From: Pararge aegeria
Lineage: Eukaryota; Arthropoda; Insecta; Lepidoptera; Nymphalidae
Assembly (NCBI RefSeq): GCF_905163445.1
Contig: NC_053182.1
Coordinates: forward strand, 19,737,501-19,801,500
DNA: 64,000 bases
Direction of reading: 5' to 3'
Position numbers and translations under genes: made by a program. Positions 43,575 through 53,574 of this stretch are shown here, one piece after another (positions within the stretch are counted from its first letter, which is position 1; each line of letters begins with the position of its first letter). Under the pieces are notes generated by a model. It did no database searches and was not told where the DNA came from. It saw only the letters and a program-made list of their open reading frames with translations.

Positions 43575-44123
43575 TCCTAATATTATAAATGTGAAGGTTA
43601 TTCAAATTCAAATTCATTTATTTCAAGTAGGCCTACTTTATAAGCACTTTTGAAACGTCAAGTACGTATGTTTGTGTGACTCTACCACCGGTTCGGAAAG
43701 CGGATTCTACCGAGAAGAGCCGGGAAGAACTCAGTAGTTGCTCTTTTCCAACATCAACATTTACAATCATTTTTCTATCTTGCGGGAGATGAGAGCGCTG
43801 GCTGCTTCCAATCTACGAGTACCTTGTCATTAAGGAATTCATCAAATGTATAGTAACCTAGCTATATTATGTGTTTTTACACATTTTTTAAATGTACGTA
43901 TTGTTAGTTTGTTTTGTTACCCTTTCGCGCGAAAACTACTTAACCGATCATCATTAAACTTTGCACACGTATTCTTGGAGGTAACAGAAGTAACATAGCA
44001 TTTTCACGAAAGATACAATTTTTTTTGTCAAAAATCTCATGTATGCCTATATAGGTATAGACTATGTAGCTATGTACGCTGGGTCCCGAAATTTACGCGG
44101 GCGAAACCGCATGGCATATCTAG
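43575..44123 (+). mobile_element. Helitron-like element carrying a LINE-A insertion
   Basis: Starts TCCTAATATTATAAATGTGA; resumes at about 43890 with TTGTTAGTTTGTTTTGTTAC and CGCGAAAACTACTTAACCGA; ends GGCATATCTAG then T. The order matches 55102-55553 once the LINE is removed. Confidence 0.78.
43606..43885 (-). mobile_element. LINE-A 3' end nested in a Helitron-like element
   Basis: TTCAAATTCAAATTC, TTTATTTCAAGTAGGCC, CTACCACCGGTTCGGAAAG and CTTGTCATTAAGGAATTCAT are in reverse LINE-A order. It is close to the copy at 63578, including the same ending before ACACATTTTT, so the two belong to one subfamily. Confidence 0.9.
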
Positions 44124-44130
44124 TATTATA

Positions 44131-44276
44131 TATATACTAATTATTAATATTATCAATGTGAAATTGTGGATAATCGTTTGTTACTAAATCCCCCAAAAAC
44201 GGCTGAACGGATTTGGATAAATTTTTTTATGCATGTAGCCTTTGACATGGAAAAGAACATAGGCTAACTTTTGTTC
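44131..44276 (+). mobile_element. Helitron-like fragment, third family
   Basis: AATATTATCAATGTGAAATT, CGGATTTGGATAAAT and GCATGTAGCCTTTGACATGG match the first half of 51032-51385. It is cut off by an RTE fragment. Confidence 0.6.
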
Positions 44277-44400
44277 CGATTACTTCTGTTGGAGGCCATT
44301 TTTGCGATTTGATAGAAGCGGTCTGAATTTGATTTTTTCAGCTGGTCTGCCCATCTTGTTGGGGACCGGCCTCTAGGTCTTTTGCCTTCGGTGTTGCCCG
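44264..44400 (-). pseudogene. RTE-type C-terminal fragment
   Basis: The minus strand reads TEGKRPRGRSPTRWADQLKK and then a lysine/serine-rich end. The GRSPTRWADQL block is the conserved C-terminal motif of RTE-like endonuclease-reverse transcriptases. Everything upstream is missing. Confidence 0.7.
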
Positions 44401-44560
44401 TAACTATAATTTTTCCCAAAATACTTATAATATACATATAAACACCCAGCCACTGAAAAACATTCATGTTCATCACACAATAATTTTCCAGTTGTGGGAA
44501 TCGAACGCACAACCTTGGGCTCAGAAAGCAGGGTCACTGCGCCAATCGGCCGTCGAATAC
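44401..44560 (-). mobile_element. SINE-A, 3'-truncated
   Basis: On the minus strand it has the head with GGCGCAGTGACCCTGC and CCAAGGTTGTGCGTTCGATT, then the body to TATTATAAGTATTTT. Truncated where the RTE fragment begins. Confidence 0.88.
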
Positions 44561-44689
44561 AACGAATAAGAATGCATTTTTTTACACCCAATTCATATTT
44601 TGAAAATATAAACACTCTCAATGCCACTCAAGCATCGACATATAGTTAACGTTTTGTCCGCGATAAAAAAAATTACTTTCACAAAATTT

Positions 44690-44762
44690 CATCATTTTAC
44701 ACCCATTAGGGGACCGACACTACAGGACACGGGTGTCCCCTCAGAGTGGAAAAGGTAAGGCC
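44690..44762 (-). mobile_element. SINE-B 3' end
   Basis: Reverse of the SINE-B end: CACCCATTAGGGGACCGACA, GGACACGGGTGTCCCCTCAG and AAGGTAAGGCCG. Confidence 0.75.
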
Positions 44763-44784
44763 GTTTTTTTTATAGTAATAATTG

Positions 44785-44913
44785 ACGGACTAAGCAGGCG
44801 GACCACCTGACGGTAGGTGAATACCATCGCCTATAAACAAAGCAACACTTCACATGCAAGGAGCACGTCCTGGAACACGCCGTCCTGTGTCCATCAATTT
44901 GAGGTGTAGGTGT
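44785..44913. repeat. Unclassified dispersed repeat
   Basis: CCACCTGACGGTAGGTGAAT, CATCGCCTATAAACAAAGCA and CGCCGTCCTGTGTCCATCAA recur in part at 23190 and 14430. Likely a SINE or MITE of unknown class. Confidence 0.55.
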
Positions 44914-44919
44914 TGAGCC

Positions 44920-45212
44920 CAGTGGCGTGCACTTCATACATGCACAGAAGCACTGCCTACCCTAAAATTTATATATATAACTCGTACAGTGGCTTGCACA
45001 GGGTTTTTGACCAGGGTATGCATAAAGCAGGTAAATGGTACAAAATGGAAAAAATTCCCCTCCAAATCGAGTTATATAATATAATTTGGGTATGCAGTGC
45101 TTTTCTGCATGTATGAAGTGCACGCCACTGAACTCGTATAGGAGGAGATTTTTTGCCGCTTTATGCAATTTTCCTGCTGTATACATACCCTGGTAAGAAA
45201 TCCAGTGCACGC
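44920..45212. mobile_element. hAT-type MITE M2 (outer) with a related MITE inside
   Basis: Outer copy: CAGTGGCGTGCACTTCATAC to AACTCGTA (44986), resuming at 45139 with TAGGAGGAGATTTTTTGCC and ending CCAGTGCACGC without its last bases. Joining the parts gives the M2 layout of 38846-38984. Confidence 0.88.
44987..45130. mobile_element. Inner hAT-type MITE M2, exact 8-bp target duplication
   Basis: A 144-bp element from CAGTGGCTTGCACAGGG to GAAGTGCACGCCACTG. AACTCGTA occurs at 44979-44986 and at 45131-45138, so the inner element duplicated 8 bp of the outer MITE on insertion. Confidence 0.93.
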
Positions 45213-45227
45213 AAGGAAGCAAGTGAT

Positions 45228-45290
45228 ATTTTAATTAATCAAAACGCACATAACTTAGAAAAGTTAGAAGTGCGTGGCGAAGATGGTAAC
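45228..45290 (-). mobile_element. SINE-B fragment
   Basis: Reverse of the part after the SINE-B head: GCAAGTGATATTTTAATTAA, CGCACATAACTTAGAAAAGT and AGAAGTGCGTGG. Confidence 0.75.
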
Positions 45291-45625
45291 CGGATTTCCA
45301 GATCGTGTAGTCTAAGCCTAAGTAACACTTAAGTGAGTACTGTGAGCAAGTAGTAAATGTGAAATGACAAACAGTTTAACGTTCATCAATTTAAGAACAA
45401 AAGTGGTACATTAACTGAGGAATGCCTTCGTTATTTGGTGTTTTCGGAAGATTTTAAGGTCATTTCAGTTTTCATTAAAGTCTCTCAGTTCCTCCGTATT
45501 CGAATGGTATGTGTCGAATGAGATTTTATTTATTTAATTTATTTATTAACCAAAATTTACAAGTCGTCTTAATACTAAATTCTTACTGTACCTAATCAAA
45601 CATTCTTCATGGATTATTTACGGTT
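45291..45625. other. No feature recognised
   Basis: Nothing supported before the LINE-C coding remnant. Confidence 0.45.
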
Positions 45626-45985
45626 CAGGCTGCCCTGCGGTTAGATATCCGTGAGGCACAATCGATTGGGACCTTCAAGAACCTAGTGAAGGATCATTAT
45701 TTGTCTCTATCGGCCGAACATCGCTGAAGCGGATCATTTTAAGTGTGTAATTATTATTTATGTATTTCATATAAATCGAGGATGTTATATTTTATATATT
45801 TATTTTAGTTATTAAATCTTATTTATTGCACTACCTACCTCTTTTCTATGTTTTTTCCTTTTACGCCATTGGTATAAGGCCACCAAATTGTACTCTTTTG
45901 ATATGTATTTATATCTCTGTAACTATTTCTTTTTTCTTTGGTGTAAATTAAAAGTGTATTCATTCATTCTTATGAATTTTACCAC
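45626..45985 (+). pseudogene. LINE-C reverse transcriptase tail and 3' UTR
   Basis: 45626-45727 encodes 33 residues ending FKNLVKDHYLSLSAEHR and a stop, resembling the C-terminal tail (Phe-Lys...hydrophobic...Tyr) of Jockey/CR1-type reverse transcriptases. The UTR contains GGTATAAGGCCACC and ends GTGTAAATTAAAAGTGTATT followed by CATT repeats, as in the LINE-C ends at 55590 and 57469. The RT core is absent. Confidence 0.75.
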
Positions 45986-46097
45986 CGTACCGTACACCAC
46001 CGTGCCATTGACAATATGTAACCATTAAGGTATATATATAATTAACAATAATGGCACCTACTTTCTACTACTAATAAAGCGATGAAGATCTGCTTCG

Positions 46098-46385
46098 TGT
46101 GGAGTTTAAGGATTAAAGAAATTATACATTACACCATACAGATTCTCCTGCTTTTCGCGAAGTAAAGCAAATTAAATATTGGATAGAAGCAGGCGTTACT
46201 TTGCGGAAATCCATGATATATTATGAAGTATAAGCTTAATTTGCTATGTTCCGCGAAAAGCAGGACAATCTGCATGGTGTAATTTATAATTACTTTAATC
46301 CTTATACTCCGCACCAAACAGAATATCTTCGGCTATGTACCCTCTACGCACGTTTCGCTCCGTAACCGGAGCATCCTCAGGAGAT
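46098..46385. mobile_element. Snapback element S, permuted copy: arms, centre c2, then c1
   Basis: Arms 46098-46175 and 46235-46313 are largely complementary (CATACAGATTCTCCTGCTTT against AAGCAGGACAATCTGCATGG). Centre c2 (ATTGGATAGAAGCAGGCG) lies between them and c1 (CCCTCTACGCACGTTTCGCT) follows. In the copy at 32712 the order is arm-c1-arm-c2. Confidence 0.8.
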
Positions 46386-46923
46386 ATTGACATTACAACA
46401 CTTTATTAATTATAATATATAATTTCCTAACAATTATTCATTGTAAAGACGAAGAAGTTTTTTCTTCTTTATTGATGAATTTCAGAATGCTCTCAAGCAA
46501 CCTGAATTGTATAGTTATCTCGCAATAATAAATGTGTTTCAACCCATTGTTTTACAATTGATAATAATAAAACATACGTTATGACACTCACTAATTAGTT
46601 ATCTACAATAATTAAAACTTTCACTTATTTATAAAAAGGTTGCATATCATATTCTGCATTCATAAACTCATTAATAAAATAACACGTTATTTAGGTTATC
46701 AAAACTATCGGCTATGGATATCTCGTTACTGTTTACAAACATGTTATTTTACTCATTAATCATTCAATGAAAACTTCTACTTATTAATTAAACAGTAATA
46801 GTGATAATAAAGGTTACTTTTTAAATAGTTTTAAATGACAAATGATAAAATATTACAGATTGATGAACGTTAAACTGTTAGGTGATAACTAATAGTAACA
46901 TATTAAATCAATGGAAAATAATT
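46386..46923. other. No feature recognised
   Basis: AT-rich sequence up to the SINE-A head; no repeats or genes recognised. Confidence 0.5.
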
Positions 46924-46996
46924 GGCTGCCGACTAGCACAGCGGGCAGCGACCATGCTCTCTCAATAAAAAGCTGTGGGTTCGATTCCCACGACTG
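46924..46996 (+). mobile_element. SINE-A 5' part, interrupted by the Harbinger element
   Basis: Head GGCTGCCGACTAGCACAGCG and GTGGGTTCGATTCCCACGAC, ending CTG at 46994-46996. The 3' part continues at 50591. Confidence 0.92.
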
Positions 46997-47341
46997 CAGG
47001 GCTAGCATGGGCGGGGGACACTTCTCCACGGGGAAAGGATATAACGTTTATCCCCTCACGCATTTATATCCACCCCCCGAGCATGGGCACACGGGTGGAC
47101 AATATATCCACGGTGGATATAATAGGGGCAAGACGAACCCCCGGTAAATGTCACAAATTAATTATTCTAATCTGTGCTCATGGTTTGACAAATAAATTTT
47201 TCGTTTTCTGTTTTGTTTTAGTTGTCTAAGTTTTTTATTGTTTTTTTTATCTATAAATGTTCCTCGTCTGCGGCTGTTTGTTTATATTATTTATTCTGGA
47301 TTTTTCAAAGTGGTATAAAACCTACCTTTCGAGAAAATAAA

Positions 47342-47940
47342 ATGAGTGCTAAAAAGTAAGTCTTCTATTATAAAATGTATGAAAAAGTGACTACCTATTG
47401 ATTTAGAAGCGTACCTAATGAAAGAATGTTTTACAGTGAAAGTAAACAGAGACGTTAATCATCAAGATCCAATCCTGTTTACATATCAAATTATTGATCT
47501 TGTACTATTTTATTTAAAGTTGTGCTTGCCTTTTTCTATGGCCCATTAGTTGACAAATTTGTGTTTATTCAGATCAAGAAGTAATAAAATACAATTGCAA
47601 ATGTTGGTAGATTTCATGCCAACCCACAACCACCTTGCCACTGGGGAATTCACAGGAACTCTTAGGAGCCAAAAGGGCAGACTCCCAGTGGCAAATCTTA
47701 GTCATTACTGAAGGAGCATGGGCCAGACGGGACGGTCAATCAGTGGAAACAGTTAAGTCAATTTTGCGGTAAAGTAAGTAAGTGCAAAAAATTTAAATTA
47801 TTTATTAGTGTTGTTGGCATCAAACAAGTCTTGCATAATTTTTCTTTTATTTGCAGACGTGGCAGGACATTAAAAAAGCTGCAAAAGCACGGGGACGCAG
47901 CACCACAGGCAACATATACATAGTATACATGTTGCTGTAA
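47342..47940 (+). pseudogene. Harbinger accessory Myb/SANT (zeste-like) gene remnant
   Basis: Three exons can be proposed. Exon 1, 47342-47355, begins ATGAGTGCTAAAAA and stops at a GTAAGT donor. Exon 2, 47573-47773, follows a TTTATTCAG acceptor in matching phase and starts with a KIQLQMLVDFMPTHNHLATG stretch, the opening helix of zeste/Myb-SANT-like domains. Exon 3, 47857-47940, follows TTTGCAG and reads TWQDIKKAAKARGRSTTGN, the third-helix block. In-frame TGA at 47709 and two frame shifts between QWQILV and the GTVNQWKQ block break it. In PIF/Harbinger elements this protein binds DNA and helps the transposase reach the nucleus and transposon ends (family knowledge). No nuclear signal is identifiable. 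Confidence 0.82.
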
Positions 47941-48391
47941 AGTCAACCAAGTGAAGAATTTATTTATTTTCCAGAGTAGGTATAGATGGAAGAATGCAGG
48001 ATGCTCATTTATCACACAAAAATAAATTAAAAAGGATGAAAAGGTTAATTTAGAAATTTTAATAATGAAAATATGTATTTATAAATCTTTCTCTTTTTTG
48101 TCGAGCAACTGTTAACAATCTTGTTTGATCCATATTTGATGTCTGATGTCGTTCTTCGCTCGTATTTACAAAATTTACTGTCATTTGCTCCATTAGAGTT
48201 CTGAAATATACAAATTATATTATGCTCAATACTGTTGACCCAAATTAGTAGGGCAAATTGTATGTGAAAATGCAGGATCAATGATTTATAAGGAACCATT
48301 ATTATAAGATATAATCTTATAATATTACCAAACATTAATGTGCTCAATAATAATAAGTTATGGGAACTTAAATATTATTTAAAGTATATAT

Positions 48392-50312
48392 TTACAATAC
48401 ACGCCTATAATGATGCATAATATTATAAAGTGTTATGCAGGCATATATAAGTGGAGATGCTTTTTCGGGGCTGTAATGAAGCACCCAGTCAATCCCCAAG
48501 CTGCGAAATGTGTCTTTGAGGTACCTATTGGCCCTTTCCACACAGTTTCTTACTTGGCAGTTCCAGTTTGTGTACTTCTCTGCAGAACTATTTGGTGCAG
48601 CTTCTAAATCCGGAGTCATCATCCAAGGCTCTAGAGCATAGCTTGAGTCCCCAATAAAATTCTACTTTGTTATTTAAACATGTAAATTAATTCCTACTTG
48701 TTTTGCTGTTTCAGATTTTCTCCAAGATTTTAATAAAATGTTGAATAGAAATATATGCACAATCCTACATTGTAATTTGGACGTGATGATTAACCCATGC
48801 CCATGTTAAATAATTTATCAGACATTTTTTTTTGTATTTTCTTATATTTCATTACTAAATACAGTATCTACTGCCAAGTTTTTGTACTAATTCCTCAAAT
48901 AAACAATTTTATTATAATGAGACATGGTTTTTTGTATATTCATATAAATAATTTACCAGACTAGTCGTATACAACATATGCAGCAGAATCCTAGGCATGT
49001 AATTTCTAGGTAATTATGAGGAGTATAATATAATGATATAGGTAGGTGTGTAACTTTTTTTGATTTGCATTGTTTCCCTTTTATACTAGTAAATGGCAAC
49101 AATAAGTAAAGTTTTGAAAGTTTGCACATTTTATTTAAAACATACATAAGATGTAGTACTGTCCGATTCTACTTTCATACAGCTGTATCTTTTCATATTT
49201 TACTTTAGAGTTAATAAATATGAATTGGTCATGGACACACACCACAATCTGTAAAACATATTTTAAAATTATTAACTTACTTGATTGTTTAAGTTTTTGA
49301 TAAACTCTAGATCTAAATAATTTGTCTTTACCAGTTGAACATCTATCGTGGATCTCCAGAGTCTGTTCCCGGGAATAATATCTACTTTGGCATTAGTCTA
49401 AAATGAAATGAAAAATAATTAAAGTACCTAGCATTGAATATCTTTGCTATGTACTTATACTGAAGTACTAAGTACTGACTAATAATTTTATTATTAAAGT
49501 AAGTATATCTATATTTGATGAGGGGATGTCTGCCATTGCCAGACGGGTGATCAGTCCTATGTAAGGACCATTCCACCCTATTCCCCATGTTTGAGACACA
49601 GGTTTTACTGGTGTCCCGGCAGGGTCCCCCCTGAAACCTACCAGTCTCTATGGTGAACCTAACAATATCCCCTAAGGTGAGGTTTGCTAGGTCTTCTTCA
49701 CTTATTCTATCCTTACCTTGTAGTTCCCATCTTACCAACACGTACAAGGGGCACTCGGCTATAAAGTGAAAACTAGTTATCACATCACTGCACTTTGAAC
49801 AGGATGGGATTTATATTTACTAATGAGAATTATTAGGAAGTAAGTACCTATATATACTCACATACTGACAATAGCTCCAGTAATTTGGGTCAGTTATTTG
49901 CTGACTGTTGTTTGAGCAACAGCCATGGTCTTGACCTGTCCCCGCTGATAACTACCGTCCGCTAATAGCCTTAAAGATGTGAGAACCTAGACAAAAAGTG
50001 ATTAGCCATGCTTTTTTTTAAACCTACGTTCATATATAGATGATGTCTTTGCACAAGGTGATTTTAGGTACTTAATAACAACTTACTTTTATGTGCACTG
50101 GTAGTCCATCGACAGCATTTAGTGGTTAGTGCCTCTTTAAGGTCCTCGCACGAGTACAGCACACAATTTTTACCCATCCGAAACAAGTGTTGGAACTCTG
50201 CATCGGGAAATTCGAACGGATTACTGGCGTCACGAATAGATCGCCGGTGTAGTTTTCGTTCAGATTTCTCCATTTCACTTGAATAATAAGAGCCCCAGAA
50301 AGCACGAGACAT
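48392..50312 (-). pseudogene. PIF/Harbinger DDE transposase remnant
   Basis: Exon 1 (50312-50089) starts MSRAFWGSYYSSEMEKSERK and includes LHRRSIRDASNPFEFPDAEF, the N-terminal signature of HARBI1-like transposases. A GTAAGT donor follows. Exon 2 (about 49986-49866) reads VLTSLRLLADGSYQRG and AVAQTTVSK, then an in-frame TAA; the join from exon 1 is out of phase by one base. Exon 3 (about 49397-49281) is poorly conserved. The last exon (48661-48392) reads FIGDSSYALEPWMMTP, then NCVERANRYLKDTFRSLG and VLHYSPEKASPLIYACITLY, holding the second Asp (GDSSY) and the Glu (CVER) of the DDE triad. The segment with the first Asp was not recognised. A LINE fragment lies between exons 2 and 3. The gene is inactive. 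Confidence 0.88.
49500..49815 (-). pseudogene. LINE ORF2 C-terminal zinc-knuckle fragment inside the transposase gene
   Basis: The minus strand reads CSKCSDVITSFHFIAEC, a C-x2-C-x7-H-x4-C pattern, followed by PLYVLVRWELQGKDRIS, LTLGDIVRFTIETGRF and then non-conserved sequence. This is the CCHC knuckle and tail found at the end of RNase-H-bearing LINE polyproteins (R1/Jockey/Loa-like, exact clade uncertain). It lies in the Harbinger intron and is unrelated to transposase function, so it is a later insertion or a captured piece. Confidence 0.75.
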
Positions 50313-50590
50313 GTTTTTTTCGACTTTAATTCGTTAACAGAATTTTAAACCCACGTCTAAGGACGGGGATAAAATTGTCTCTTTCAAATGTCAAAAAAGG
50401 ATAGTCTTTCCCCTTTCATTTCTTCCCATGCTATGGGCGGGGGATATATATCCACGAGAAATGTCAAACGGGGATAAATTTATCCTCTCCCCTGTTGCCG
50501 TGCTCTGGCAAGGGGAAAAGATAATTATATCCCTTGATAGAGGATATAATCGGGGGATATAATTTATATCTCCTGCCCGTGCTAGCCCTG

Positions 50591-50710
50591 CTGGAAGATG
50601 TGTGTGATGAACACGAATGTTTTTCAGCGTCTTGGTGTTCATCTGAATATTCATCAGTCATCTCAGTACGCAAACTACGCTTATTATGGGCCTAGATAGC
50701 GAGGTTATTA
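50591..50710 (+). mobile_element. SINE-A 3' part, continuation of 46924-46996
   Basis: CTGGAAGATGTGTGTGATGA, TTTTTCAGCGTCTTGGTGTT and CTCAGTACGCAAACTACGCT continue the SINE from the CTG duplicated at 46994-46996. The 3' tail is decayed. Confidence 0.92.
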
Positions 50711-51031
50711 TATATTCATTCATTTATAATAATATTTTAAGAATGAAATGAAAGAAAACAAACAACCTACAATATTAATTTAGACGCAATGAAACGGTTC
50801 GTGGCGCTTCGCTACATATTTGTTTACACGGAATTTTCTATTTGACCGAGTCGTATGGACACTTATCGGTCGTCGGCTTTTACGCGGAAAGTCTAGATAA
50901 ACAGTAAACAGTGAGTAGACGAAAACCGATTACAAAAATACTAACCTTTTTATTTTTTCTGGCGGTAAAAAATATCTCTCTTGTGAAGCGATAAAAGCGT
51001 AGGTAGGTAACCTATGCTTTTGCTCAGGAAA
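50711..51031. other. No feature recognised
   Basis: AT-rich sequence between the SINE tail and the next Helitron-like element. Confidence 0.5.
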
Positions 51032-51385
51032 TCCTACGAATATTATAAACGTGAAAGTGTGGTTGTTTGTTACTCAATCACGCAAAAATTACTGAAGTGA
51101 TTTGGATGAAATTTGGCATGCATGTAGCCTTTGACATGGAAATGAACATAGGCTACCTTTTATCCCGATTCCTCAAGAAGTTCCAGAGGGAAAATTAAAA
51201 CTGGGTACGATTTAAGCCGCGGGCAGACAGCATCGAAATTTTTGCATCCATGTCACCTATTCTATGGAAAAGGACATGTAGTTTCTATTCAGATCTTCCA
51301 AATAGTTCACGTAATAAGATTAAAAATTGTTAACGAGCGATGCTTTACTTAATTCCACGTAGACGAACTCGGGGACAGAAGCTAG
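51032..51385 (+). mobile_element. Helitron-like element, third family
   Basis: Starts TCCTACGAATATTATAAACG and ends GACGAACTCGGGGACAGAAG then CTAG, with T after it. GATTTGGATGAAATTTGGCA and GCATGTAGCCTTTGACATGG are shared with 44131. 354 bp, no coding capacity. Confidence 0.78.
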
Positions 51386-51605
51386 TAATAAATAAATAAA
51401 TATACTACGACAATACAAACATCGCCATCTAGTCCCACAGTAAGCATAGCTTGAATAATATACATAAATAGTTATAAAATATAAACACTCAGGCACTGAA
51501 AAACGTTCACGTTTAACAAACAAACATTTTTCAGTTGTGAATTCAAACCCACAGCCTTGCACTCAGAAAGAAGGGTCGCTACCCACTGCGCCAATCGGCC
51601 ATCAA
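51386..51605 (-). mobile_element. SINE-A, partial
   Basis: Minus strand: head GATTGGCGCAGTGGGTAGCG and a B-box region altered to GTGGGTTTGAATTCACAACT, body to GCTTACTGTGGGACTAGATG and an A/T tail adjoining the Helitron CTAG end. A piece around the CCCATAACACAAG region is deleted. Confidence 0.88.
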
Positions 51606-51609
51606 GGAA

Positions 51610-51680
51610 AAGGCATTTAGCAGGAATTTGGCATAAAATGGAAAAATCCTGCTCCTATACGAGTTGTGTAAAAAAAGGGA
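51610..51680. mobile_element. hAT-type MITE M2 fragment
   Basis: CATTTAGCAGGAATTTGGCA, AAAATGGAAAAATCC and TGCTCCTATACGAGTTGTG are the middle of M2; both termini are missing. Confidence 0.6.
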
Positions 51681-51786
51681 GGCAAGGCTTCATCCAGTAA
51701 CTATACAACTGGCTCCTGAGCCTCTAAAAGAGCTAGCAAGAGATACAGGCCGTTGTGTGTTCAAGTCTTACCCAATAGGCTATCAG

Positions 51787-52030
51787 CGACGATAGCCTAG
51801 TTGGTAGGACTCCGAAGCCGACTTACCGCACACCACTAACTTTTCAAGAGTTTTAATCGTTTTTTATATTGAGCAATATCACTTGCTTTAACGGTTAAGG
51901 AAAGCATCGTGACGAAACCTGCATGCCTGAAAGTTTACAATAATGCTCTGGAGTCAATGTCAACCAAACCGCACTTGGCCTGCGTGGTGCACTACAACCG
52001 AAAACCTTCTCGTTCTGAGAATATGTGTTA
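51787..52030 (+). mobile_element. SINE-B
   Basis: CGACGATAGCCTAGTTGGTA, ATATCACTTGCTTTAACGGT, CATCGTGACGAAACCTGCAT and CCGCACTTGGCCTGCGTGGT are in SINE-B order. The B-box region is partly deleted. Confidence 0.88.
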
Positions 52031-52184
52031 TAAATCTTCTACCACACGTGCCACGCCATAAAAAAGGGCAGACAGTGCAATGGGCATATAATATTACGTA
52101 TGTGAATGCCACTCGATATATCTGTACGGCCACAACTTATCGAAATCGGTGAAATATTAAAACCACGTCATATCATAAATAAAT

Positions 52185-52435
52185 AAATATACTACGACAG
52201 TACACACAACGCCATCTAGCCCCAAAGTAAGCGTAGCTTGTGTTATGGGTACAGAGATGGCTGATGAATATTTTTATGAATTATATACATAAATACTTAG
52301 AAAATACATATAACACCCGGACACTGAAAAACATTCATGCTCATCACACAAACATTTTCCAGCAGTGGGAATCGAACCCACGGCCTTGGGCTCAGAAAGC
52401 AGTGTCTCTGCAAACTGCGCCAATCGGCCGTCAAA
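52185..52435 (-). mobile_element. SINE-A, full-length
   Basis: Minus strand: head GATTGGCGCAGTTTGCAGAG, B-box CGTGGGTTCGATTCCCACTG, body through TGTGTGATGAGCATGAATG to CTTACTTTGGGGCTAGATGG and an AAATAAATAAATA-type tail. Confidence 0.92.
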
Positions 52436-52507
52436 AATTAAATGAATTTTAACCTTTTTTTCGTTTCTAACAAACAATAGTTTGAAATTTTTTTGTTTTC
52501 CTAATCC

Positions 52508-52628
52508 TAAGGTTGCCTGGCAGAGATTTCTCTTTAGCGCTAAGGCCATCTTTAGTATCCTGCTTCAAGTGTTTGTTCTTTTTTTTTCGTTTTTCGAGTG
52601 GTACAAATAAAGAGTATAAATAAATAAT
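52508..52628 (+). mobile_element. LINE-C 3' end
   Basis: AAGGTTGCCTGGCAGAGATT, TAGCGCTAAGGCCATCTTTA and GGTACAAATAAAGAGTATAA then AATAAATAA are the LINE-C end. Confidence 0.82.
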
Positions 52629-53104
52629 TTTCGCTCGTAAATTTTTTTTTATAAAAATTGTAAATTTAACTGAGTACAACTTGTCAAAACAAAGGTAGTA
52701 ATGAGAGGTGTGCCCTCTATTAATTTAACTGAATGCCTGTGGTACGTACACCTTTTTGAATAAAGAAGTGTTGATTTAATTTCGCCAGAAGTTTTAGTTA
52801 TTTATTCAGACGTAAATTTATTTAATTTAACAAGTTAAAATTACATTATTTCATTTCAAACTGACAAGGGTAGAGTCAAAATACTGATGAAAAATATTAT
52901 ATAATTTGGCAAAACATTAAAATCTAGTATTGTATAAAACAGAAAATTTGGTCACGGTTCTTCGCGGCACGTGTAATTTAAAATCTATTATAACCATGCA
53001 AACACACCAGCGCAAATGTTTCTTTAGCATGCGATATATAATTCAATGAATTTGTGGAACGTGAATGCTATTTTTCATCACAGCGTAAGTTATCGCGCGT
53101 GCCA
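52629..53104. other. No feature recognised
   Basis: Nothing supported apart from AT-rich words. Confidence 0.45.
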
Positions 53105-53510
53105 TTTTCGTTGTTTTACATCAGGGATCTTCATCGCCATCGACAGTCTACAAGCGTCCTCTGCTAAACGTAGGCTTTCCAAAAGCGCACCACCACATAG
53201 ATTCTCCACATAGTTACATCTTTATCGTCCAGTCACTTCCACCCCCCTTCTTTAGGTCTAGCGGTTATATCTCGCGGGCTGAGGGTCGTTCCACACTGCT
53301 TTTTCGCGGTCTCCACTCTAGAACATCTGTTGACATGCGTGACCCGCCCACTGCCACTTCAACTTGCTCATCCTTTGAGCTATGTCGGTGACTCTTGTTC
53401 TCCTACGGATTACCTCGTTGCGAATTTTGACCCGTAGAGAGACTCCCGACATTGCTCGCTCCATAGTTTGTGAAGCGACTGAATTTGTGCATGAGGTCAA
53501 CTGTCAGTCC
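53105..53510 (-). pseudogene. RTE-type reverse transcriptase C-terminal remnant
   Basis: The minus strand reads ERAMSGVSLRVKIRNEVIRR, then RTRVTDIAQRMSKLKWQWAG and H. Further along it reads FWKAYV followed by a stop in place of the usual EAYVQQWTS. The order matches 34699-35036 and 32124-32320 and shows several frame changes. Only the last 130 or so codons are covered. Confidence 0.8.
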
Positions 53511-53574
53511 ACGTCGTCCCACAATACTACAACCCACTTTAGGCATTGGGGTGTTGAATTAAGGGAGCTTAGCT

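Larger units (their letters stand above)
46997..50590. mobile_element. PIF/Harbinger DNA transposon, 3,594 bp, decayed
   Basis: Left end CAGGGCTAGCATGGGCGGGG and right end (reverse) CAGGGCTAGCACGGGCAGGA form terminal inverted repeats that agree at about 19 of the first 22 bases. CTG occurs immediately outside both ends, a 3-bp target duplication matching the CWG/TWM preference known for this superfamily. The element carries the two genes expected: a zeste/Myb-SANT-like gene (plus strand) and a DDE transposase (minus strand), transcribed convergently. Both are broken, so it cannot move by itself. The removal point coincides exactly with a gap in a SINE-A. Confidence 0.93.

Noticed and set aside
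49382..49783. Independent host gene with a CCHC zinc finger
   Set aside because: The zinc knuckle and following residues match the C-terminal end of LINE polyproteins and lie within a transposon intron.
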